Below are positions 44,604 through 55,900 of a stretch of DNA of 64,000 nucleotides, piece by piece. The stretch spans positions 35,552,912-35,616,911 of the forward strand of contig CP137669.1 in NCBI GenBank assembly GCA_037976565.1. The letters run 5' to 3'. The translations under genes were made by a program, and so were the position numbers. Position 1 is the first letter of the stretch; every line of letters starts with the position of its first letter. Source of the DNA: Mesocentrotus franciscanus (Eukaryota; Echinodermata; Echinoidea; Camarodonta; Strongylocentrotidae). The notes under the pieces are model-generated. The model saw only the letters and a list, made by a program, of their open reading frames with translations, had not been told where the DNA came from and searched no databases.

Positions 44604-44753
44604 ACCATTTCGCGCGCGCCTATAGTATATGGCGCGCCTGAACCTTATCAAGCGGTGGGTGCGCTATTACAGAAGTCGTCGGGAAGTTTGTGAAAATTGT
44701 CCCCCAAAATATACATATATTTTGAATAAACTGAGGGGTTGTGGCTTGTAGAC
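44604..44753 (+). promoter_or_regulatory. UBR7 promoter and 5' UTR candidate
   Basis: A local CpG-rich patch, CGCGCGCGCC then GGCGCGCC around 44612-44638, stands out in AT-rich surroundings about 120-140 bases before the UBR7 ATG. There is no clear TATA box. This suggests a CpG-type start region; exact start site unknown. Confidence 0.4.
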
Positions 44754-44876
44754 ATGGAGAACGACGAGCAGGACGTTGTTTCTATGGTTGACGTCTTGCA
44801 GCAAGATAATGAACTTGAAGAAGAAGCAGCAGCAGTGCTTGGTGATAGTGATGATAAATGTTGCACATATCCGATG
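44754..44876 (+). CDS. UBR7: UBR7 exon 1
   Basis: ATG to CCGATG|GTGAGT, 123 bases, phase 0. MENDEQDVVSMVDVLQQDNE onward aligns with the human VVSLVDVLEEDEELE block. An upstream in-frame ATG was not seen nearby. Confidence 0.92.
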
Positions 44877-47800
44877 GTGAGTTGATACGATACGGTACCT
44901 CGATCGACAGAGAGCCAAGTACCCCGGCCCGGGCCGATCCGACGCATGGGCACTATGTTGTATGTAGACCTAAAATTCTGTCTCTTTTGTTCGTTAACCT
45001 CTGATTTGGGTAGGGTCGGCTCCTCTAGAAAGAGAGGAGCCGACCCCACCCAAATCAGAGGCTATTAGTGTCAAACTATAAGTGTAGTAATTTACATGCA
45101 TTGGCCATTGCAGGCCATGATGATTGTACTACTTGTAGATCTACTGGTGCATGCAGAAAGGATTGAACATTTGCAATTTGGGTTAGTCTATGGCTCATGG
45201 GCTTGGGGGTGTTTTTCTAAATGATTATTACAATTAAGAGTTACAGCCAGGTCTAGTTTTTAGATCTACTTCTAGATCTAAGTCTAAGTTTAAACATAAG
45301 CCTGAGGCCACCCTAAAAATGTCTAGGTCAGTTGATCTAGATAGGTCTAGATCTAGTTTAGTAGAGAATCTGGTAGACTGTAATGAAATAAAATTCTGAT
45401 TAAACAAAATAGACTCTTTGTTGATTTGAAAATTGAATGTTGTGAGTTACATGTGGAGGAGCAGAAGGATGAGGAGCATAAACAATTCAGTTTCAGTTTC
45501 AGTTTATTTTTTTCATTTCCAACAGAACAGTAATTTTGACAAGAAATCAGTATACAATTCAATATTCAATAATATAATACATTTTACATGGTTTAGAATT
45601 GTGAAATAGAAAGTATACATAAATATCCAGTACAATGGTTTTTTTAAAGAGGTTTTTCAAGATAGCCCTGTGGAAATGGAGGGATCCACTGAAAAGCAGA
45701 GCTTGTAAAATGTGGATCCCTCAAAAAAATGACAAACATAATTTTTGTAACATCTAAATATATTGACTTGAAAGAAAAAGAAAAGATATATATATACACC
45801 TGTATATATATATATAATAGATTACCAAAAAGTGGCAGAATAATAATACAATTATAAATCCGTAATTTGAAAAACTTGTTATGACACTTTTATGGTTAAT
45901 ATTGGAAAGGTCAAAAGAGACAATGACGACTGACAGATAAGACATAAGTGTATAATAATAATAGAAAAATATATAAGACAACAGAAAATAAAGCAAGGAA
46001 ACAGAGAAATGAAAGAATAGAAAATGTTGCTGCATATGTGAAGAGTAAAGAAAAAGAGAGGAGAGGTGGGTGGAGAGGAGAAGAAAGGAGAGTGAGAGAG
46101 AGCGCACACGATGTAAATATTGCAGGGGTATCGAGCATAATTATAGTAAGATACATATAGAGCGTAAAAAGACGTGACGGGAAGGATTTAAAGAAGGCAA
46201 GACATGATTTGACAAAGCACTGATATTAATTTGTATTGTAAGGAAGTATAAGAAACAATTTCAATTTCCTCTTAAATGAATTAAGAGAGGGGCAAGTTGA
46301 ATGTCATTATGGAGAGAGTTCCAGAATTTTGGGGCTGTATAAATAAACGTGTTTTGAGCTAGAAGGGTTCTCAGCAAAGGTAGATGAAAGTCATTACAAT
46401 GCCGAGTTGGGTACTTATGAGAGGATTTATTTAGGGTGAACATATCATCAAAAACGAAAGGAAGCATGTTGTTATTATAAGAATACATAAACTGGCCCAA
46501 CTGAAAGAAATAAAGATCTTTAACTTTTAATATTTTATTTGAAAAGAAAAGAGGATCCGTATGAGAGCGAAAATGAGAAAGGCAAATGATACGAAGGGCT
46601 TTCTTTTGTAATAATAAGACTCTGTTTAACAAAGTTTGGTGTGTATTGCCCCATACCAGGAGTCCATAATTTAGATATGGTAAGACCAGAGAGGAATAAA
46701 GCGTAAGTAAGGAAGAAGATGGGAGATGAGTTTTTAATCTATTCATGACACCAATGTTACGAGATATAGTTTTGCAGATGTTGTCAATATGGTACTTCCA
46801 GGAGAGTTTATTGTCGACTGTTACGCCCAAAAATTTAGTGTAGGAAACACTCTCCAACGGGAAGTCATCGAATACAATGTTGCTTGGCAGGGAGTCTATA
46901 GTATTACTGAACAACATATAATTAGTTTTTTGGAGATTAAGTGAAAGTTTGTTTGCTCTGATCCATTGTAGAATCAAAGATAGTTCAGAATTAACCGTTT
47001 GCATAAGGGTGTATGGATTGTTGTGAGAAAAGAACAGGTTCGTGTCGTCAGCAAAAAGTACAAACGATAAAATATGAGATGATCTGCAGAAATCATTTAT
47101 ATATAAAATAAATAAAAGTGGACCTAGGAGGCTTCCCTGTGGAACGCCACAGCTAATATTACATAAATCTGATGTACAATCGTTTAAAAGACATATTGCT
47201 TTCTGTTGGAAAGATAGTTCCTGAACCACTCCAAAGCCTTTCCACGCACACCGTAATGGGAAAGTTTATAAAGTAATATATCGTGGTTTATTGTGTCAAA
47301 GGCCTTGGAGAAGTCCAGGAAAATACCAACCGTATGAGATGATTTATCAATAGCATGAGCTACTTTCTCCACAAAAGATAATAAAGCATGAATGGTACTA
47401 TGTTTTTCCCTAAACCCAAATTGAAAATTGGAGAAAACATTATAATCGTTTAGGAAGGCAATTGTTCTAATATATATGATTTTCTCCAATGAGGAGAAGA
47501 AGAAGAAAAGGAGGATGTGAAGAAGGAAAAAAAAAGACTAGTAAACTAGTTCATGTAAGTATCGAAAGAAGGAGAGAAAAAGCAGAAGAAACGGTGGGAA
47601 GATGATGAGACATGAGTAAAGTCTAAGATGGGAAAGAGAAACTAAAGACAATTTAAAAGGAGAGGGAGATTAAAGTCATGAGAAGATGAAGAAGACAAAA
47701 ATGATGGTGGTGATGTTTAAGGCTACATGAGTCATTCATCCCTGCTCTGTTCATTTATGATTTGCTGATTTAAGCTAGGTAGTGATTCAGTCATGTATCT

Positions 47801-49924
47801 TTTCCCATCTGTCATGGCTCTAACATCCTTTGGTAGGACATTTTTACATTTGCCACTCTCTGCCCAGGTGATGTAAATGGGTACCTGATTGAATTACCAT
47901 CCTTTCCCACTTATTTAATTTGAAATGACAAGGATAATGTATAACCACTGAAGAAGACATCTACGATTGATGAAGAGGCATAGTCCGGCTATAGCATCGC
48001 TGGATATCGCTTGGAACCTTGCTCAGTTATTCTAATGTTATACAGCACTTAAAACATTAATAGTATGAAGTGCTTCATAAATGTAACTATTGTTAGTCGA
48101 GAGCCACTGCAATGATCTATTCTCAAAGACTTTTGCACATTCATTCTTGCATTCATACAATTTCATGTGTGATAATGAACCATCCTAAACATTTTGAAAC
48201 AATGTAAACAAACAATTTTTCATTGGTAATGGCATCTTATTCTCTGTGGTACCTCTAGTTTTCATCAAATGAGAAAGTTGACTTTAGTTATTACTTCATG
48301 ATTAACATGTATCTTTTTGTTTACAGGGCTATGTGAGCAGGCAAGCTCTGTATGCTTGTTTGACATGCAGGGGCAATAAAGATTCTTTGGCAGGAATCTG
48401 TTTAGCTTGCAGCTATGAATGTCATGAGGGTCATGAGTTTGTGGAGTTGTACACGAAAAGGTAAGCAACCCAAGCATTAATTAGATAATATTCACAACAA
48501 TAAATATAGGCTTCATTTCACAAAACCATCATAAGTATAAGTTTGCTGTGGTTAGTTTGCTGTCATCTCATTGGAATGTGTGTTGATTTAGAGGCATGTT
48601 TAAGTGGGATGTTGGCAAACGTAATAATGGCGTTTTTTGTAACTGATGCCACTGTCTTATATACGGTATGTACTCAAGGCTGCCTCATATGAGTATGTTC
48701 CTCATGATGGCCCTGTAGTCTGTAGTGACAAAATACATTTTGAAAAATTCTATAAAAAAAAAGGTCAGGGGAAAAGAAAAACATTGGTTTGTTTAGTTTG
48801 TATCATATATCATTAGTACTACTAATAATAATAATATTGGTTTCTTGTATAGCGCACGTATCGACCTTGCAAGGTCCTCAAGGTGCTCCAACATTACCCG
48901 GCTATGCTAGGCTACCGATTTCGGCGCTCACAGCATTACTATATATCATCATTCAGGTTTTGTTTTTGGAAAGTGAATTCAAGATCAAGTCATACTTGGA
49001 ATATTGATTAGAGAAAAAAAGGAAGGGGGTAAATAATGATTTTAGGCAACTTTTCTTTTCATTTCTATTACAGGGACTTTCGCTGTGATTGTGGCAATTC
49101 AAAGTTTCCCAACTTGACTTGCAAGCTCATCAAAGTAAGTTATAACCCATAAAATGTTGAACATTACGCCCCTTCCATTTTTTTTCCATTTTCTCCCCCA
49201 AGTGGGTTATTGGTATTTTATTTAAGGATTGAAGTGGATAGATATACACTACTTTGAAGTGCAGTATGTCATCTAGATAGTGTATAATCCTTTTTTTTAT
49301 TTTTTTTTTATTTTGTAGATGGCAAAGTTACCTGCAAATCTGGATTAATTAACATTGGGGTGTTTTATTACATGAAAGAAACTTCATAAGAGTATGTTGT
49401 GTCTTTTATCTCATAATTTTGCTTCATTATTTTCAGATTAAACAAGCAGTGAACTCAGAAAACCAATACAATCACAATTTCACGGGAGTCTACTGCACAT
49501 GCAACAGGCCTTACCCTGATCCTGAAGATTCGGTAAGCACTCTGATGATCTCCCTTTCTTTAGATCCAGAAACTTTAATATTTCATCTGCTTGGAGCCAG
49601 AAGGACTGTAACGATGTGTTAAAGTATATGAGTTAAAACTCTTCTGGCTCTAACAGATTATATAACAAAGAACTGCCTTTTTTGCAACAAGACATTTTAA
49701 CAAAGCTGGACCACTTCTAAAATGTATGAAAGTGTTTTCGTCTGATGGTGACTCTCTCCTCTCCCTCCCTCTCTTTTCTCATTTTCTCTTTCTTTCTATT
49801 TATTTACAGTTCATACAAGATATAAAAATATTCCAGTCTTTCATGTAACCATGCTATATAAATTGCCAATGCCATTTTTGTCTCGCCTGCGTAGCAAAAA
49901 GCGAGACATAGGCGCCGCTTTTCC

Positions 49925-49955
<31 letters not shown>

Positions 49956-52900
49956 TCAACATCAAAACTTAACCTAAGGTTAAGTTTTTGAATTGTTAAT
50001 ATAATTTTGAAAGTATAAAGTCCTATTAAATGAAACTTGGACTAAAGGGTTATCAAGTATCCCCAATCATGTGAGGAAAATTTCAGGTCACAAAGTCAAG
50101 GTCAAAGGTCATTTCAGGTCAACAAACTTAGACTATGTTGTGGCATCATCATCAAAAACTTAACCTGAGGTTAAGTTTTTGAATTTGTAATATAATTTTG
50201 AAAGTATAAGTTCTTATTCAATGAAACTTAGACTAAAGGGTTATCAAGTATCCCCAATCATGTGAGTAGAATTTCAGCCCACTAGGTCAAGGTCAAAGGT
50301 CATTTCAGGTCAACAAACTTAACTATGTTGTGGCATCAGGCTAAGATTTTTTAATTGTTATCATAATTTTGAAAGTATACATTCCTATTCCATGAAACTT
50401 GAACATAAGGGTTATCAAGTATCACCAATCATGTTATTAGTCTTTTAGGTGACAAAGTAAAGGTCAAATGTCATTTCAGGTCTGGAAACTTAGACTTTGT
50501 TGTGGCATCAACATCAAGATTTTGAAATTTTAGCATAATTTCAAAAGTGTTTGTTCAAATTCCATGAAACTTGTACCCAAGGGCTATCAAGTATCACAAA
50601 TCATGTGACACAAATTCCAGGTCACAAAGTCAAGGTCAAAGGTCATTTTAGGTCAGTAGACTTGGATTATGTTCTCAAAATTTAATATGAGAATTAATAA
50701 ATAAATTGTTGTTATTTGTTCATATTTCATGAAAGTAAATATTCGAATCATTCAAGTACTTTCCCATGAATATTCTAATAGTAATTTTAGTATTCGATCC
50801 CAGGCCTAGTATGTACATGATCAGTTACAGCTAGGTGACAATATTGATGTTTCGATAATATATATTGGAGTATATCTCATAATAATGTTCTCATTATGCT
50901 AATGAGACGTGATGTGATGTAGATGGGCTTTACCTTCCAATTGTTTTTACACAAAATGCTGAAAAATCCTCTTTTCTTAAAAAGTTTATTAGATAACTTT
51001 ATTTGTAAATTACTGACAAGCATTGAAACATTTATAGTCTTACCCATACACTAAATCTCATTATATTGTATTCTTATGATACAATAAATAATTATTCTGA
51101 TGATTCATAATCAATATTCACTTCAAAATGCTTATTATATTCAGAGGATTTCATTTTCGGGGGTCTGCAAATGGGCCACCCTGCCTATAAAAATAATGTC
51201 CCAACCTCAATTTTTCATCATATCGAATTGCGTAATGCTGAATTGCGTATTGCAGGCGAGACCGCCGAGATCGTTTCACTTGTTAAAAAAAGCGAGGGTG
51301 TATCAAATCTTTTCTGTCAAAATTGGAATGAGTTTCAAAATTATGGGTTCTCTTATTGCCATTGTACTGAGGTGGATATTACTGAAGAAGTAAGATGAGG
51401 TCATACATTGTCTCATCTACAGTGGAAAAGACAGAAAGCCCATAGACTAATAGCCCACAAGTCTGAAAATGTAGGTCTGAGGGCCTTCTTGAAACTATTC
51501 TGACGGTTCACGAGACCAGGATGTTGGTCTCACAGGACTTCTGACAACTTTCGTGAGGGCTCACAGCATTCCCTCACAATACTGACAATGTTCTAATGGG
51601 CTGTTGGTCTACTGGGATGTCCGTTTTTTAACTCGCTGCATTCTCTACATAAAAATCTAAATGCTATGAATTCTAAAGATTGTACATTACAGTCATCCCA
51701 TTAGAATTGCAGAATTCAGCTTGACTTATTTCTTAGTAAAAATAATAATTGCAATATTCTTGTTAAAGCTGTATATGGTTCTAGGATTTAAAAAATATAT
51801 ATATACACATGTACATGTATTTATTTATTATATAGACATGCATGTCAAGTTAATCTCTTCTCTTATGTATTGAAATCCAGATGGAGGATGAGATGATCCA
51901 GTGTGTGGTGTGTGAAGACTGGCTTCATGGCAGGGTAAGTACATTCTTCTGTCACTCCACCCCCCCCCCCCTTTAACTTTCTTCAATCTTTAGAGAGTGA
52001 TTTGTGATGCATTGGCTTATTGCACATGGAAACTTCCCTAAAACACCTTTGGAGGAACAAGTACTCTGTGATGCCTCCCTTTATAGCAAGTATTTAATCC
52101 GTTATACACTAAGTTATGTGGGGCTTCTCCTCACTTGTCACCACCACCCCCACCACCACCACCAGAATTCTTTATCAAAGATCTTGCTAATGGCTGTACA
52201 ATTTGGTTTGCTTTTTTTTGTGATAAAATTATGTTAAAAGATTGCAGTATTGATTTTGATTGAAGTTATTGTGATTTATGCAAGTAAAATTTTGATGAAA
52301 AGGAAGGAAATGTATACATCTTACTCCATTTTATTTGTCAAAACAGCACATTGGGTGTACCAGTGTACCGGATAGCGATGGCTACCAAGAGATGGTGTGT
52401 GAGACATGCATGGACAAATGTGAATTTCTCTGGAACTATACTCTCCACAGTGTAGGTATGTACATCAACTCAGTGCTTGTTGATCTGTGTTTGCCACCCT
52501 CAACCCAGGTGCATTAATGCCTGGTTACCAGGTGGGAATAAATTACTTGAATGCATGTAGCGACCTCCAGCAGCTTTAATAGCTAAAGCCAGGGTAATAG
52601 TAGTACATTGGCACCTTGCATGAGCATCTCTTGGGATGGACATGTGCATGCTGTGAATGTAGAGCTATCATTAGAATACATATGATATATTTGCCAAGAC
52701 AGCATTATATTTCAGCATAAAAATTAAAGGCTTAGAGAGGCAAATGATCAACTATGTGAGCTTTTTATCTCGGAAGGCTTCTATGTAAATTTACCTTTTG
52801 CTTGCAAGCTGTAAGGTCTAAATTTTCTATGAAACTTGCTTTCATTTTCTTTTCTTTTAGTTAGTATCTGACTTCTTGAACGTTGGATCTGTTGGTTATT

Positions 52901-55900
52901 GGTTTTGATATCCAGGCCGATCTGAGTCAAATGCATAGATCTGTATTTATGCTTCCTTATATTTTCATGTTTTCAAAACAGAAACAAAAGTTGTGAAAGA
53001 GGAAACATCTTCTAACATTGATGTGACCTCTACTGATGAGAAGAAACCAAATTCAAGCAAATCTTCCAATGGAAGTGGCAATTCAGTGGATACTAAGGAT
53101 GCAGCATCAACAACATGCAGTAATGTGACAGTGAACAATGAAGCACAGAGTGACGGAAATACTGGAATAGATTCCCAGACATCAGGTCTAGCTTGTTCTA
53201 ACAGTGTTTCATCAGCAGTAATGGACAGGAAAGAGACCGATACTGTCTCCAAGGAATCATCAAGCACTTCAGCCATTGCAACGGTTGCTAAATCTGATGG
53301 TGTTTCATCTTCGACTGACTCCAGCAAGAGTCCTGAAAAGATTTCAGGTGCAGGAGATGCCAAAAGAACTGATACCTGCACTGAAAGCAGTGTTGCAAGC
53401 AGTTCTCATGGCAGCAACACTGTTAAAGTGGAATCCTCGGCTACAACATCTGCAACTCTATCAGCGACTGTGAAGGATGAAGCCTCAACGTGTGAGGCTG
53501 CTTCATCATCTTCAAATGCTACAACATTGCCAGCCTCTGATGACAGGCAAGTTTCTCTAGCTCCGGCACAAGGAAGTGCAGAGGAAGACAAAAACTTGAC
53601 TGCAGGAGATTGCCGACTGAAGCAACTCAGCAACAGAACAGTTGAAAGGAAGAAGGGTTCTGTTTTCTGGCCAATTGGGTGGAGAACCAAGCTTTGTACC
53701 TGTACAGAATGCAAGGTGAGAGAAAGAATCAATGTCTGAAGTTTTAGTGTCCCTCAATGCTCTGAGTGATACCAGGTATTTGTGGTATAAGATACATGAT
53801 TACTTCTGCACTGTCCTAACAATGGCATCCTAGATCCAACTGAATTACAAGATGAAATAGTCAAGGAATCAAGGCTGTATGCTCATTGATGAATATCAGG
53901 GAACTTGCATGTCCTGTGTGTGAATGAGATGGAGCTCAAAATTTGTGGTTTGCCAGGTGCCATTGTCTAACTCAAATCCTGTCAGCTAGTAAAGAATCCT
54001 ACATGTGTGGCTTTGATGTCAACAAAAAATCTTTTTTAAAGGAATCGTTTTATGTGAATTCTTCTCAATGGCTGATAAATGATGCACCAAAGTTGATTTT
54101 GGCAGCCTAAGCGCTCACCTCAGTTATTTGGCTAGCAACTCAAGCAAAAAATCAACAATAACAAAACAAAACAAAAACAAAAAACCATGATAGTTGTGGT
54201 AGGCCAAAATACTGTTATCATCTGATGTCTCTGATTTCAGTTGATGAATAGCATGATAATAAGAATTTTCATTAACATTTTGTGGCAATTGATCACCCTG
54301 CTTCCAAGGCCTAGAGGGGTAAGGTTTGGGGGTCATCATGCCTCCTCCTGGACTGCAAAACCTCAGAATAAGCCCAGTCTTAAAAGAAATCTGCGCCTGT
54401 CTGTAATCTCCTATTACCCATCGGACACAGTACTTTAATTTTGTTATTTTCATGTTGCAGGCAATGTATGATAGACTGAAGGTGAGTTTCTTGCAAGACC
54501 CAAATGATTCTGTGGCAGCATATGAGGAGAGAGGGATGAGCAAGCGTAAGAGGTCACAGTACGATCAGGGAATGGAGGCTCTCTCTACCATGGACCGTGT
54601 TCAGCAAGGCGAGATGATGCATGGTGAGACCTTATTCCTTTCAATAAAGATCTGTTTCATATATCAAAATGAAAAATAAATTTCTAGGTACCTTCCTATG
54701 TTGTAATAAAAAAATAGATTTGAGAATTTTCTGTTTAAATTTTCCATTCTGCCTAGAGATATATAACTTTCCAACTATATTCCAATATTGTTAAAATACA
54801 CAAAAGTCTAAGGGCGGTATTCTCGAAAGCAGACTAACTTTAGTCCATGGTTTAATCCTCCGACTAAGTATGGAATGCCAAGTGTCCATATGATTATATT
54901 TTTGAGTAATTTGATATGTCCCTAAATTACCATGATAATGTAATCATTTCATAGTTATATTGTTGCTTATTAATTATGTTATTACACTTTATTTTAATTT
55001 AGTGACATATTAAATTATTCAAAAACATATTCATATGGACACTTGGCATTCCATACTTAGTCGGAGGATTAAACCATGGACTACAGTTAGTCCGCTTTCG
55101 AGAATACCACCCAAATACTTTCTATCTAAGGGACTTGATCATTGAGGATTGATAGCTTACCAAAGGGCACCACTAGTGCCCTGCTCATTGACTTAGTTTG
55201 AACCAAGGACCTTCCTATTGCGAGACCACTGCTCTACCACTATGCCACCAAGTTTCCTGTTGTCGTAACATTTAGCATTTCAAATTTTGTATACCTATCT
55301 ATTTAATAGTATGCATCTAAAAAAATGCACCAGGTATTACATATACAAGTTCTTTCAAATTTCATATTTTTAAAACATTCTGTGGATATAGTTGAATAAT
55401 TATGAATTTTAATAGCTTTTTAGTATTTTAATGATTATGCTAATTCACTTTTTTCTTTTGTGTGTGTACTATAGGCTACCGTGATATGAAGTCAGCTCTT
55501 AGTGAATTCCTGAGGAGTTTTGCTGAACAAGGAAAGGTAAGAATGTTATCTGACTCTATTCTATTTTTATCAATTAGGAAGATTTGTGGTTTTCATCACC
55601 TTTCCCCCATACAATTTGCATGAAATTTAAAAGCTTAGCCTGTCAATATAGTCTTTTTAATTGTGAGGTTCATCAGTACCCATCAGATCCATTTTGGTTG
55701 GGCTTGTCCATGACATGCTTGTACATGTTCGTAGAACTTCACTTTGTAACAAAGTACACAGGAAAGGTCTAGTGATTATTCAGTTTTCCTTTTGATTTGA
55801 GTTAGATCAAATCAATGAACTAAATCACTTCCAGTCATTCATTTGAAGAAGAAAAAAAAGACATCAAATTTGCTTTTGATCTTCATCCCTACCACGAAGC

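Noticed and set aside
45754..46160. Hydrophobic Ser/Leu/Phe frames on the minus strand
   Set aside because: They fall in the 3' untranslated part of the LINE fragment and look like AT-rich noise.
49877..50690. CRISPR-like array because of regular repeats with spacers
   Set aside because: Units are about 180 bases, diverged throughout with no unique spacers, and the context is an animal intron.
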